A DNA stretch of 20,549 bases from Cytophagaceae bacterium (GTDB lineage: Bacteria; Bacteroidota; Bacteroidia; Cytophagales; Spirosomataceae), in contig CANHKE010000001.1 in NCBI GenBank assembly GCA_947461155.1, positions 1-20,549 on the forward strand. Reading direction: 5' to 3'. Numbering within the stretch: position 1 is the stretch's first letter; every line of letters begins with the position of its first letter. The notes beneath the pieces were generated by a model. It searched no databases, had not been told where the DNA came from, and saw nothing but the letters and a program-made list of their open reading frames with translations. Positions 1 to 9,060 of this stretch are shown one piece after another. Position numbers and translations under genes: made by a program.

Positions 1-988
1 CGATGGTACAGAAAATGAAGTCGGTGCTCTGCTCAGGCACAAAATCAAACTTCGTTTGCGTACCACCTAGATACCCTTTCCCCCAAAAACCTCCCGATCC
101 GATAGCGATTTTGGATTGCGTTACTTGATACCCTAATCCACGAGGGTCAAAACCGGGATCTAATAAGACTTTAATGCGATTTCGCTGGTGCTCTTTTAAC
201 ACATGATTCACGACCCATTCCACCAGCATCGCTAATGTCATAATCACCGAAATGCCCAGAGCTAATTTCACATAGGTTTGCCACATCCGTTGGAGATAAA
301 TAGGCATCAATAAAACCAAAATAGCCGCGATGATGAGCAGGACTAAAAAGATGGTTAACGGGCTTAACATCAATGCGCTGACAAATAAAAATATGCCCCC
401 TAATAATAAGCCTGGATATTCACTCGGCAAGCCTTCGCGGTAAAGTAGAATGATAAAGGATACAAAAACCAACGCTGAGCCGGTCTCATTTGACCCAATG
501 ATAAGTAAAATGGGTAGGCCCATAATCAGCGCTGCACGCCATTGATCCTTGAATCTACTTAAATTCACTTGTGGATCATTTAGATATTTAGCTAATAATA
601 AGGCAGTAGCTGTTTTGGCAAATTCGGCCGGCTGTATCGTCACGCTACCAAACTTAAACCAAGAATGAGAGCCATTAATCGTGACGCCCAAAAAGGGTAC
701 GGCAACCAGCAAAAGAATGAACATGCCATAAATAAATATAGCGAAGGACTCAAAAAACCGAAAATCCAAGGCGAAAATAAACATGATCAAAACGAAGCTT
801 GTGCCTATCCAGATCAATTGCTTTCCAGCATTGGATGTATAAAACGCAGTATCCGTCAGTCCTAATGGGGATTCTGGATTGTATATGGCGGAATAAATAC
901 TCATCCAGCCTAGCAATACAAAGAGTGCATAAAGCCCCACGCTTATCCAATCAATCCGACTTGTTAATTGTCCTGACGATCCACTCAT
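1..988 (-). CDS. rodA: Rod shape-determining SEDS glycosyltransferase RodA (3' end outside window)
   Basis: Translation of the minus strand from the ATG at 988 stays open to the window edge and gives 329 residues; the C-terminus is missing. It is a multi-pass membrane protein of the SEDS (FtsW/RodA/SpoVE) family, which polymerises lipid II into glycan strands in partnership with a class B PBP. Recognised segments are [19 protein letters not shown] (residues 107-125), NETGSALVF (168-175 region), [16 protein letters not shown] (277-292), KIAIGSGG (293-300) and [18 protein letters not shown] (309-326), the family's C-terminal signature. Its ATG overlaps the mrdA stop as ATGA, so the two are translationally coupled, which is the usual mrdA-rodA pairing. 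RodA is preferred over FtsW because of the PBP2 partner and the [11 protein letters not shown] form. The residue before TGSALVF is Glu where many homologues have Asp. Confidence 0.95.
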   Translation of the reverse strand, partial: MSGSSGQLTSRIDWISVGLYALFVLLGWMSIYSAIYNPESPLGLTDTAFYTSNAGKQLIWIGTSFVLIMFIFALDFRFFESFAIFIYGMFILLLVAVPFLGVTINGSHSWFKFGSVTIQPAEFAKTATALLLAKYLNDPQVNLSRFKDQWRAALIMGLPILLIIGSNETGSALVFVSFIILLYREGLPSEYPGLLLGGIFLFVSALMLSPLTIFLVLLIIAAILVLLMPIYLQRMWQTYVKLALGISVIMTLAMLVEWVVNHVLKEHQRNRIKVLLDPGFDPRGLGYQVTQSKIAIGSGGFWGKGYLGGTQTKFDFVPEQSTDFIFCTI

Positions 989-2850
989 TTCTTTAATGTA
1001 TCCGTTTTAATGCGATTGGCTGGCCGATTATACACCACATTTGCCAAATAACTCATATTCATAAACTTCGTCTCCACCGCTTTGCGATCGACGCGCCCCT
1101 TCAAGTATTTCTCAATAATCAATGAGGCAATAGGCGCAGCAGCAAAACCCCCAAAACCTGCATTTTCCACAAATACCGCTATCGCAATCTTCGGATTATC
1201 CTTCGGAGCAAAGGCAATAAATACCGAGTGATCTTTCCCCTTTTGATTCTGCGATGTACCTGTTTTCCCACACATCGTAATGTCTGGAATTCGGCCATCC
1301 GCCCCTACGGTTCCATGTAAAACCGCATCCTGCATGCCTTGCACGACTACTGGGAAATATTTGGCGTCTACACCAACTGACACCGGGTTTTTGTAAAATG
1401 GATCTAAGGTACGGCGAGGCCCTACTCCCTTCACCAAATGTGGCGGAATGTACCAACCGCGGTTCGCAATGATCGCCGCAAAATTGGCCATCTTCAATGG
1501 ACTTACCACCAGCTCGCCCTCCCCAATACTCAACGAATAAATATTCGAAAACTTCCAGGTATTCTCCCCCTTATACACTTTGTTATAATACTCGACCGAA
1601 GGCAAATTACCCCGTTTCTCATTACTCACATCCACCCCAAGCTTACGCCCAAAACCAAAATTGGCCACTAATTCAGTCCAACGCTTCAAGCCTTGCGCCG
1701 AACGTTCATAGGTATCACCCGTCGTTCCATCATACAAAATCTTCCGAAATGCATGGTAAAAATACGGATTGCAGGACCACTGAATCGCATTGTGCAAATC
1801 ATTATGCGAAGTATTGTGCGCGTGACATTTGACAGGAGCCCCCGCATGACCAAATACCGATCCCGCCGTTATAATACCAAGTTGCTGGCCCACTAAGGCC
1901 TGCACCAACTTAAACGTAGAACCTGGTCGGTAATACGCCGAAGGTGGCCGATTAATCAACGGCTTCAATGGATCTAAAGCTAGTTTTTGATAGTACTTTG
2001 AAAAATTTCTACCTGCTAATAAACTTGGATCATACGAAGGCGCAGAAACCATCGTCAAAATTTCACCCGTGGCCGGCTCGATTGCTACCACACTTCCAAC
2101 CTTATGCATCATCAAACTATCCGCATATTCCTGCAATCGGATATCAATACTGGAATATAAATTTTGACCGGCGACCGGATAAACATCAAGTTTACCGTTT
2201 TTATAATCCCCCTTTTCTACCCCATTGCTATTCACCATGCGGTATTTAACCCCACGCTGCCCGCGCAAAACATCCTCATAATACGACTCAATCCCAGAAA
2301 CACCTACATAATCGCCTTGTCGGTAATAATCATCCGGCTGCTCCTTCAAAGAGTTTGGATTTATCTCCGCCACATAACCTAAGGCGTTAGAAAAAGCAAT
2401 GGACTGATACGTTCGAAAAGCGGTAGTCGTAATCGAAAAACCTGGATAATCGACCATCGCATCCTGGATTCGCGCAAAATCTTCTTTGGATAAATGCTTC
2501 AGAAAAATGGAAGGCTTCACACGCGAATAGGTTCTAGCCTGACGCGTTACCGTATCAAAGTAGCCTTTGGTAATACCAAATAAAGCACAAAAACGATTCG
2601 TGTCCGCTACGTAGGCTTTTCGAGGCGTTATGTACACATCGTACACCGGCGTATTATACACGATCAATTTCCCGTGACGGTCATACACCTCCCCACGAAA
2701 CGGCACCTGAATGATCTTGCGTATCGCATTATTATCCGCCGCCTTTTCATAGGTGTCATCGATCAATTGCAAATAAAACAACTTGCCCACAAAGACTGCC
2801 GCCACCGTCAAGAAAACAAGAAATAAGATTAGTCGGCGACCTTCAAACAC
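985..2850 (-). CDS. mrdA: Penicillin-binding protein 2 (class B transpeptidase)
   Basis: This 621-residue protein is the peptidoglycan DD-transpeptidase of the elongation machinery and works with RodA in the inner membrane with its catalytic domain in the periplasm. One N-terminal membrane anchor (about residues 5-27) is followed by the dimerisation/pedestal region ([10 protein letters not shown] at 51-60) and the transpeptidase domain. The active-site motifs are all present: STFK with nucleophile Ser311, SCN at 359-361 and KTG at 529-531. The length is normal for the family. The start is a GTG: an in-frame TAG lies three codons upstream, so no longer protein with this anchor is possible. The gene follows the atpZ-like gene by 48 nt and overlaps rodA by 4 nt. 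In many Bacteroidota mreC and mreD sit directly upstream; they are not here. Confidence 0.96.
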   Translation of the reverse strand: MFEGRRLILFLVFLTVAAVFVGKLFYLQLIDDTYEKAADNNAIRKIIQVPFRGEVYDRHGKLIVYNTPVYDVYITPRKAYVADTNRFCALFGITKGYFDTVTRQARTYSRVKPSIFLKHLSKEDFARIQDAMVDYPGFSITTTAFRTYQSIAFSNALGYVAEINPNSLKEQPDDYYRQGDYVGVSGIESYYEDVLRGQRGVKYRMVNSNGVEKGDYKNGKLDVYPVAGQNLYSSIDIRLQEYADSLMMHKVGSVVAIEPATGEILTMVSAPSYDPSLLAGRNFSKYYQKLALDPLKPLINRPPSAYYRPGSTFKLVQALVGQQLGIITAGSVFGHAGAPVKCHAHNTSHNDLHNAIQWSCNPYFYHAFRKILYDGTTGDTYERSAQGLKRWTELVANFGFGRKLGVDVSNEKRGNLPSVEYYNKVYKGENTWKFSNIYSLSIGEGELVVSPLKMANFAAIIANRGWYIPPHLVKGVGPRRTLDPFYKNPVSVGVDAKYFPVVVQGMQDAVLHGTVGADGRIPDITMCGKTGTSQNQKGKDHSVFIAFAPKDNPKIAIAVFVENAGFGGFAAAPIASLIIEKYLKGRVDRKAVETKFMNMSYLANVVYNRPANRIKTDTLKK

Positions 2851-2898
2851 AAGAAACTATTTTTAATGATAACACAGCAATTTACGCATAATTCCGAA

Positions 2899-3084
2899 TT
2901 ATTTGGGTAGACTTTTGATCAAAGCAACCATCGAAATCGCAATAGACCCCAAGGAAAATCCCAACGTAAACCAAGGGGTCGTCGTATGAAAATATTCATC
3001 CAAATAGCGCCCAAGATAGACTCCCCCTAAAATAGTCACCAACATTTGAAATGCTGCCCCGACAAATCGCTGATATCCGTTCAT
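2899..3084 (-). CDS. AtpZ/AtpI-family small membrane protein
   Basis: A 61-residue protein with two predicted membrane helices (about residues 9-27 and 38-57) separated by a short polar turn with RYLDEYF. The pattern Gly-rich helix, GRYLDE, then PWFTLGFSLGS resembles the AtpZ/AtpI family, thought to help assembly or ion supply of the F0F1 ATP synthase. That assignment is by sequence feel, not by context: no atp gene lies in the window, and the next gene downstream on the same strand is mrdA, 48 nt away. The start ATG at 3084 faces the porW gene across a 96-nt divergent region. No Bacteroidota-type -7 box was found for it. It could be an uncharacterised two-helix membrane protein. Confidence 0.75.
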   Translation of the reverse strand: MNGYQRFVGAAFQMLVTILGGVYLGRYLDEYFHTTTPWFTLGFSLGSIAISMVALIKSLPK

Positions 3085-3148
3085 AAAAAAATTAAAATAT
3101 TCGCCTCACCACACACTAAAATTATCCCTTTTTCATTTATATATATTG

Positions 3149-3156
3149 TAAATTTG
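3149..3156 (+). promoter_or_regulatory. Candidate -7 promoter box for the porW operon
   Basis: TAAATTTG matches the Bacteroidota primary sigma factor -7 consensus TAnnTTTG exactly and lies 24 nt before the ATG at 3181, giving a leader of about 18-20 nt. The -33 part is weak: only a T-rich run at 3129-3133 lies upstream. Position of the box favours translation from 3181 and not from the in-frame ATG at 3046. Confidence 0.5.
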
Positions 3157-3180
3157 AAAATTATACGCATCCCATCACCT

Positions 3181-5271
3181 ATGAATAAATTAGTGGCAGC
3201 TTTACTACTCGCGATGCTCAGCTGGGCCTGTTCCCAGCAAAGCACCCGGCCAGCTGCCGTCGCATTTCATAATGTGAATGCCAAATACAACGCTATTTTT
3301 CAAGCGGACCGGCTCTTAGTTTCGCTGAACAATAAAGCGCAAGAGGAAAAAAAGGAAAATTTTGCGAACCAACTACCGATTCTGTCGCCCATAGATTCCA
3401 GCTTTTCACAAAGTAATGCCAAAGAAATTGCCAATCTAGTCCGCAAAGCGACCCTAGTCATCGACCGCCATCAAAATTCCCATTTCGTTGACGATGCCTA
3501 TCTGATTATCGGCCGTGGCAGATTACTACAACACGACGCAACGAACGCACTTGAGACCTTCAAATACATCAATTCGATTGCGCATGACCCAAAAACACAG
3601 CAATCGGCACTGATCGAATTAGCCACCCTTTACCTACATCAATCCGATTTCGAATCGGCCCAAAAAGTATTCAATTACATGGCCGAAAATCCCGTGAGTG
3701 CCAACCTCGAACAAGAACTATTGCTCGTTCAAGCGTATGCCTTTCAGAAACAAAACGCCCTTTCAAAAGCTATTCCGCTCGTAGAAAAAGCGGCACCCCG
3801 GATGAAATCTCGCGCAGCGCGCGGCCGATTATTCTACATACTCGGGCAAATGCACCAAGAACTTGGCCAAACGGCAGCCGCTCAAAAAGCATTCGAACAA
3901 TGCCTAAAACAAAAATCGCGCTATGATCTTACGCTACATGCTCAAATAGCCATTTTAGCCTTAAGCAGCAATATTCCCGCCCTAGAAAAATTATTAAAAG
4001 ATCCCAAAAACCAAGACCTTCAATCCGACATCTACCTGGCCATCGGTCAGATCCATTTTCAAAATAAAGATTACGATCTCGCACGGAAGAATTGGGAAAA
4101 TGGCGGAACCAATAACCCCAATAAAGGCGAATTATACTTCCAATTAGGGCAATTATTTTCAAATCAGTTGAAGGATTACCGACGAGCGGCCAACTACTAT
4201 GACTCGTCAGCAACCTTTTTACCTGCCCAACATAGCCAATTTCAGGTAGCTCAAAAATTAAGTAAACAATGGAGTGAATTTGCCCGATTGGATGGCACGA
4301 TCACGCTGCAAGACTCGCTATTAAAATTAGGCAAATTGCCGGAAAGCGCGCTGAAGGCGCTGTATGAAAAGGCGCAAAAAACGAAACAAGCAAAAAAGGA
4401 TTCAATCCAGCTAAATAAAGCGGCTACGCCCTCCACCAACCTGGTGACTTATACGCGTAGACCTCCTACCCCCGAACAACAAAGCTTTTATTTTTACAAT
4501 GATCAGGTACGGGTTTTAGGCCAACAAGAATTTGGGGCCAAATGGGGCATGCGAACTTTAGAAGATTTCTGGAATCGTAAAAATAAGCAAGCGGCAGTGC
4601 AAACAGATATAATCGCCCAGAACACGGTTGTACAAACGAATCAGGCTGCACAGCCAATTGATACCAAAGACTCTTTGCAGATTTGGTTAAACAGCATCCC
4701 GCGAACTGAAAATCAACAAGCCGAAATTCACAAAAAAAGAGAAAAAGCTTTATTTGACTTAGGAAAGTTTGCGAAAATTGAATTAGCAAAAAACGATCTG
4801 GCATCGAAATCCTTAAAGCAGTTATTGGCCGACTACCCCATGACAACCTTTGAAGCCGAGTCCTTATACCTGCTGTATTTAATCGGAGATGCTCCTAAAA
4901 ACTTCCGGCAATTACTGTTTGACAAGTACCCGAATTCGTATTTCAAGCAGGCGATTTTAACTTTAGAATTTGGTGGATTGACTGAAGGAAAAGAACTGGA
5001 AGCTCAAAAAAATTACGAGCTAGCCTATACGCTATTTAAGTCGGGGGATTTTGCCACATGCATTGCTCAGGCAGATCGCTTATTGCAAACCTTCCCAGGT
5101 AGTAAATGGGAAGATAAAATCGTATTTTTAAAAGCGCAAAGTTATGGCGGCTTAAAAGATTTTGACCGATACAAAAAAGAAATGAAACAGTTTGAACAGG
5201 CATATCCGAAAAGTCCGCTTATTCCGGAAGTGAAAGCCTTGTTGGAGAAATTTACCCAAAACAACCGTTAA
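3181..5271 (+). CDS. porW: Type IX secretion/gliding TPR lipoprotein, PorW/SprE family
   Basis: A 696-residue lipoprotein with a signal peptide and lipobox LSWAC, lipid-bearing Cys17. The early segment FHNVNAKYNAIF (residues 29-40) and then HFVDDAYLIIGRGR (101-114) and ALETFKYI resemble the conserved N-terminus of PorW/SprE, a periplasmic lipoprotein needed for type IX secretion and, in Flavobacterium, for gliding. Several TPR-like helix pairs follow (for example near QSDIYLAIGQIHFQNKDYD and ELYFQLGQLF), then a low-complexity, Gln/Lys-rich linker and a second TPR block ending in a YPKSPLIPEVKALLEKF-type outer-lipoprotein repeat. The reading frame is open from 3046, but the lipobox and the -7 box at 3149 point to 3181. 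It leads an apparent operon; the class A PBP starts 1 nt after its stop. The symbol rests on the N-terminal similarity and lipoprotein/TPR layout. Confidence 0.85.
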   Translation: MNKLVAALLLAMLSWACSQQSTRPAAVAFHNVNAKYNAIFQADRLLVSLNNKAQEEKKENFANQLPILSPIDSSFSQSNAKEIANLVRKATLVIDRHQNSHFVDDAYLIIGRGRLLQHDATNALETFKYINSIAHDPKTQQSALIELATLYLHQSDFESAQKVFNYMAENPVSANLEQELLLVQAYAFQKQNALSKAIPLVEKAAPRMKSRAARGRLFYILGQMHQELGQTAAAQKAFEQCLKQKSRYDLTLHAQIAILALSSNIPALEKLLKDPKNQDLQSDIYLAIGQIHFQNKDYDLARKNWENGGTNNPNKGELYFQLGQLFSNQLKDYRRAANYYDSSATFLPAQHSQFQVAQKLSKQWSEFARLDGTITLQDSLLKLGKLPESALKALYEKAQKTKQAKKDSIQLNKAATPSTNLVTYTRRPPTPEQQSFYFYNDQVRVLGQQEFGAKWGMRTLEDFWNRKNKQAAVQTDIIAQNTVVQTNQAAQPIDTKDSLQIWLNSIPRTENQQAEIHKKREKALFDLGKFAKIELAKNDLASKSLKQLLADYPMTTFEAESLYLLYLIGDAPKNFRQLLFDKYPNSYFKQAILTLEFGGLTEGKELEAQKNYELAYTLFKSGDFATCIAQADRLLQTFPGSKWEDKIVFLKAQSYGGLKDFDRYKKEMKQFEQAYPKSPLIPEVKALLEKFTQNNR

Positions 5272-5272
5272 C

Positions 5273-7585
5273 ATGTTTGCATTAGAAACAGGAAAATATG
5301 CCTCATTTATTCGATTCTTGTACCGATTTTTTCTCGGGACAACCGCTGCATCTATCTTGTTTATTGTCGCCGTCAATTACAATTTTCTGTGGCTTTTTGG
5401 GGGTATGCCTAGCCTATATGAATTAGAGAACCCGAAAAGTCAAATGGCCTCGCTCATCATTTCAGAGGACGGACAAGAAATCGGGAAATATTTTCGTGAA
5501 AATCGTAATCCGCTCGAATTTGAACAATTGCCTGAAAACATTGTCAATACGCTGGTTTCGACCGAAGATGCCCGTTTCACTTCCCATTCGGGCATCGACA
5601 TTCGCTCCATGTTTCGCGTGGTATTTTCATTAGGTACAGCGGGTGGAGGAAGCACGATTTCGCAACAACTTGCTAAGAATTTATTTCATACCCGATCGAT
5701 GGAATTTGGGGAAGACGACCCCGTGTACTTGGGTTTACTGATGAAAATTGATGGTCTGCGCACCGTGATCGCGAAAGTCAAAGAATGGATTCTCGCCATT
5801 CGACTCGAACGCCGCTACACCAAACAAGAAATCATGGCCATGTATTTGAATGAAGTCAGCTTTGGAAACAATGCTTATGGAATTCAAGTCGCATGTAAAA
5901 CCTATTTTCAAAAAGATCTCCAAGAAGTAACACTACCCGAAGCGGCGACGTTGATCGGCCTTCTTCAAAATCCATCTTTGTATGATCCACGCGTTCGTCC
6001 AGAAAGAACGTTAGAACGACGTAATGTCGTGCTTGGCCAATTAGCGAAGTACGAATTCATAACTGAAGAGGATCTTCCCAAACTTCAAGACGAGCCACTC
6101 AACTTGCATTACCGCGTAGAAAATCAAAATACGGGAGCAGCACCTTATTTTCGGGAGGCGATACGCCAACAAGTCTTGACGGCAATTAAGGAATTGAATC
6201 AAGAACGTCCGGAAGACCAACAATTAAACTTGTATACCAGTGGATTGCGTATTTACACCAGTATTGATTCGCGCATGCAGAAATATGCCGAAGAATCTGT
6301 GAAGGAGCACATGCGGGCGGAACAGAAACTATTTTATGATCATTGGCGCGGGCGAAATCCATGGGTCAATGAAGAAATGAAAGAGATCAAAGGTTTCTTG
6401 CGTGATGCGATGAAGCGTACGCAACGCTACCGCGATTTAATGAGCGCGTATAATAATGACGAATTTAAGGTTTGGGAGGAATTACGCCGACCGATCAAAA
6501 TGACGGTATTTACGTACGATGGGGACAAAGACACCACGTTGAGCCCGATGGATTCCTTGAACTACTACAAACGGATTCTAAATTGCGGCATGATGGCGAT
6601 GGATCCCATGAATGGTCACGTAAAAGCGTGGATCGGTGGAATCAATTACAAATTTTTCAAATTCGACCACATCTCCCAAAGCAAACGCCAGCCAGGATCT
6701 ACGTTTAAACCATTCGTATATGGGGCTGCCATTGAAAATGAAATTGTCACTCCGTGCGACGAGTTGGTCGATGAACCTGTGACTTTTGGAGAAGAAGATG
6801 GACTCAGCGGAGGTACATGGACGCCACAAAACTCAGATGGAAAATACAGCTATCAAAACATGAAAATGCGACGTGCGATGGGATTGTCCATTAACTCCAT
6901 CTCGGCCAAACTGATGAAGCAACTAGGGCCAGACAAGATTGCTGAATTTGCCCATAAATGCGGGATCAATAGTCCGTTAAACGAAGTGCCTTCCTTATGT
7001 TTAGGTGCATCCGAAGTTTCCCTTTTTGAACAAGTTTCGGGATATGCAACCCTTGCGAATGGCGGCGAAAAGATCGAACCCATCTTGGTTTTAAAAATCA
7101 CAGATAAAGTGGGCAATGTTTTACGCGAATATTCCCCACCCGTAAAAGCGGTCATCAAACCCGAAACAGCCTATTTAATGACATACATGTTACAAGGCGC
7201 CGTGCAAGAACCCGGTGGAACAGCGGAAGGCCTAAAGCGCACTTCACTCGTAACAGGTAATGAAATTGGCGCCAAAACAGGTACCACGTCTAACTATTCA
7301 GATGGCTGGTTTATGGGCGTCACGCAAAAATTAGTTGCCGGCGTGTGGGTCGGCGGAGATGACCGAAGCATCCACTTCCGAAATCTAGCATTAGGACAAG
7401 GAGCCAAAATGGCGATGCCTGCCTATGCCAAATTTATGGAGAAAGTGTATGCCGATCAAACCCTTGCCATCGAAGGGTACCGAAAAATGCCTTTCATCAA
7501 ACCTGAAAATTTTGTTTTTGATTTTAGTTGCAATGGTCGCGTGGCCGTAGATTCAACGGCTAGCCAAGCGCCTGTCACCCAATAA
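5273..7585 (+). CDS. Bifunctional class A penicillin-binding protein (GT51 glycosyltransferase and transpeptidase)
   Basis: A 770-residue class A PBP of the PBP1A/MrcA type, which both polymerises glycan strands and cross-links peptides in the periplasm. One N-terminal membrane anchor (about 19-42) precedes the GT51 domain, whose motifs are STEDARFTSHSGID (96-109, presumed catalytic Glu98), GGGSTISQQLAKNLF (124-138) and RRYTKQEIMAMYLNEVSFG (180-198). The transpeptidase domain carries STFK with Ser476, SIN at 539-541 and KTG at 668-670. Between the two domains is a stretch of about 120 residues rich in charged helix (340-410). The start lies 1 nt after the porW stop and the next gene starts 2 nt after its own stop, so the three genes are probably co-transcribed and coupled. 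Confidence 0.95.
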   Translation: MFALETGKYASFIRFLYRFFLGTTAASILFIVAVNYNFLWLFGGMPSLYELENPKSQMASLIISEDGQEIGKYFRENRNPLEFEQLPENIVNTLVSTEDARFTSHSGIDIRSMFRVVFSLGTAGGGSTISQQLAKNLFHTRSMEFGEDDPVYLGLLMKIDGLRTVIAKVKEWILAIRLERRYTKQEIMAMYLNEVSFGNNAYGIQVACKTYFQKDLQEVTLPEAATLIGLLQNPSLYDPRVRPERTLERRNVVLGQLAKYEFITEEDLPKLQDEPLNLHYRVENQNTGAAPYFREAIRQQVLTAIKELNQERPEDQQLNLYTSGLRIYTSIDSRMQKYAEESVKEHMRAEQKLFYDHWRGRNPWVNEEMKEIKGFLRDAMKRTQRYRDLMSAYNNDEFKVWEELRRPIKMTVFTYDGDKDTTLSPMDSLNYYKRILNCGMMAMDPMNGHVKAWIGGINYKFFKFDHISQSKRQPGSTFKPFVYGAAIENEIVTPCDELVDEPVTFGEEDGLSGGTWTPQNSDGKYSYQNMKMRRAMGLSINSISAKLMKQLGPDKIAEFAHKCGINSPLNEVPSLCLGASEVSLFEQVSGYATLANGGEKIEPILVLKITDKVGNVLREYSPPVKAVIKPETAYLMTYMLQGAVQEPGGTAEGLKRTSLVTGNEIGAKTGTTSNYSDGWFMGVTQKLVAGVWVGGDDRSIHFRNLALGQGAKMAMPAYAKFMEKVYADQTLAIEGYRKMPFIKPENFVFDFSCNGRVAVDSTASQAPVTQ

Positions 7586-7587
7586 AT

Positions 7588-9060
7588 ATGCGTTATTTAG
7601 CCATTTTAGTTGCCCTATTCTGTTTTTCCTGCACGCAAACACCTGAAGAAAAAGGGGAAGCGCTCGCACAAAAAAACTGCGCTTCGTGTCATAAATTTCC
7701 AGACCCCAGTCTCTTGGATAAGAAAACGTGGAAAGAAGGCGTTTTGCCTGAAATGGCCTATAGACTCGGTATTGGTAATCGATTTGAATTGCTGACCAAA
7801 ATTCCAGATGAGCAATACCAAAGTGCCATGCAATTGGATATTTATCCAGAAACGCCCAAAATCAGCCAAGAGGATTGGGATTTAATCGTTGCTTATTACA
7901 CGGCCAAAGCGCCTGAAAAACCAATCGCCCAAGCCAAACGCAGTCCGATTAGTTCGGAACCCTTGCATTTCAAGCGCGAATCCTTTATTTCGCCGGCGAA
8001 TCCATTAGGTAGCGTTACTTCGATTCGCATTCACCCACAAAAAGCTGAAGTATGGGTCGGTACGCGCAATCGGAATTTATGGGTGATGGATGGCCAACTA
8101 AAAATCAAGCAAACGCTGGAAACAAATAGCCCCGTTGCCTTAACCCAATTCGTGGGCGACAAAACCTATTTACTTGGGATTGGGAAAATGTATCCCAATG
8201 ACCAGAAATTAGGCCATATGTATTCCGTAACCAAACAAGGAAAACTAGAAGCCATTGTGGATTCACTCAAACGACCTGTAGACATCCAAATCAACGATTT
8301 TAATGGGGATGGCGTGTCTGACTACGTCATTTGCGAATATGGATTTGAGGCAGGTGAATTGATTTGGGTTGACGGAAAAACGGGTAAGAAAAATGTATTG
8401 AAGTTGCAGGCTGGCTCGCGAAACGTAGTTATAAAAGACTACACGGGGGATGGGAAGGCCGACTTATTAGTCTTGATGGCCCAGGCACGAGAAGGTGTTT
8501 CGTTATTCATCAATAAAGGCATGGGAACATTTGTGGAAAAACCGCTTCTCCAATTTGATGCGGTTTTTGGCAGTAGTTACATGGAAGTAGCCGATTTAAA
8601 TAAAGATGGCTATGATGACATCATCATTTCAAACGGCGACAATGCAGATTATTCGCATTCTAAAAAAGCCTATCACGGCGTTCACATCTTCCTCAATGAT
8701 CACCGGAACAACTTCAAAGAATCGTATTTCTACCCAGCATATGGGGCTTCGAAAACCGTTGCACGCGATTTCGATCAAGATGGCGACTTGGATTTAGCGA
8801 TGATTGCGTTCTTTGCTGAGAATGACAAAGGAAAGATTGAGTCCTTTTTGTATTTCCAAAACCAAGGAAACTTAAAATTCAAGGTAAGTAACTTACAAAT
8901 TCCAGATGGCGGTCATTACATCGCCATGGATGCAGGTGATGTAGATCGCGATGGCGATATTGATATTCTATTAGGAAATTATCAGTTTGGCGCTGTAAAA
9001 CCAGGCGCAAATGTAACGCCTGGTCTTCAGCTAACCTATTATAAAAATCTACTTCGTTAA
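7588..9060 (+). CDS. Lipoprotein with a cytochrome c heme site and FG-GAP/VCBS beta-propeller
   Basis: A 490-residue exported lipoprotein: signal peptide with lipobox CFSC, Cys15 as lipid site, then a short cytochrome c-like domain with heme-binding CASCH at residues 31-35 and a likely distal Met in VLPEMAYRLG (Met56). From about residue 140 it is a repeat protein; five calcium-loop motifs of the DxNxDGxxD type start at D237, D284, D336, D394 and D451, and two weaker repeats (near SVTSIRIHPQKAEVWVG and SPVALTQFVGDKTYLLG) precede them, consistent with a seven-bladed propeller. A covalent heme plus propeller suggests an electron-transfer or substrate-oxidising role at the outer membrane or periplasm, but no partner or substrate can be named. 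It is the last gene of the porW-PBP run, and its 3' end overlaps the convergent propeller gene by 12 nt. Confidence 0.85.
   Translation: MRYLAILVALFCFSCTQTPEEKGEALAQKNCASCHKFPDPSLLDKKTWKEGVLPEMAYRLGIGNRFELLTKIPDEQYQSAMQLDIYPETPKISQEDWDLIVAYYTAKAPEKPIAQAKRSPISSEPLHFKRESFISPANPLGSVTSIRIHPQKAEVWVGTRNRNLWVMDGQLKIKQTLETNSPVALTQFVGDKTYLLGIGKMYPNDQKLGHMYSVTKQGKLEAIVDSLKRPVDIQINDFNGDGVSDYVICEYGFEAGELIWVDGKTGKKNVLKLQAGSRNVVIKDYTGDGKADLLVLMAQAREGVSLFINKGMGTFVEKPLLQFDAVFGSSYMEVADLNKDGYDDIIISNGDNADYSHSKKAYHGVHIFLNDHRNNFKESYFYPAYGASKTVARDFDQDGDLDLAMIAFFAENDKGKIESFLYFQNQGNLKFKVSNLQIPDGGHYIAMDAGDVDRDGDIDILLGNYQFGAVKPGANVTPGLQLTYYKNLLR

Noticed and set aside
665..996. Short overlapping frames on both strands in the rodA region
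   Set aside because: rodA translates continuously through here with family motifs; the short frames are shadows.
3046..3180. N-terminal extension of the porW reading frame by 45 residues
   Set aside because: It overlaps the atpZ-like gene start, has no signal peptide, and lies before the -7 box at 3149; the lipobox follows the ATG at 3181.
4466..4846. 126-residue frame on the minus strand inside porW
   Set aside because: Shadow of the porW coding frame with no recognisable features.
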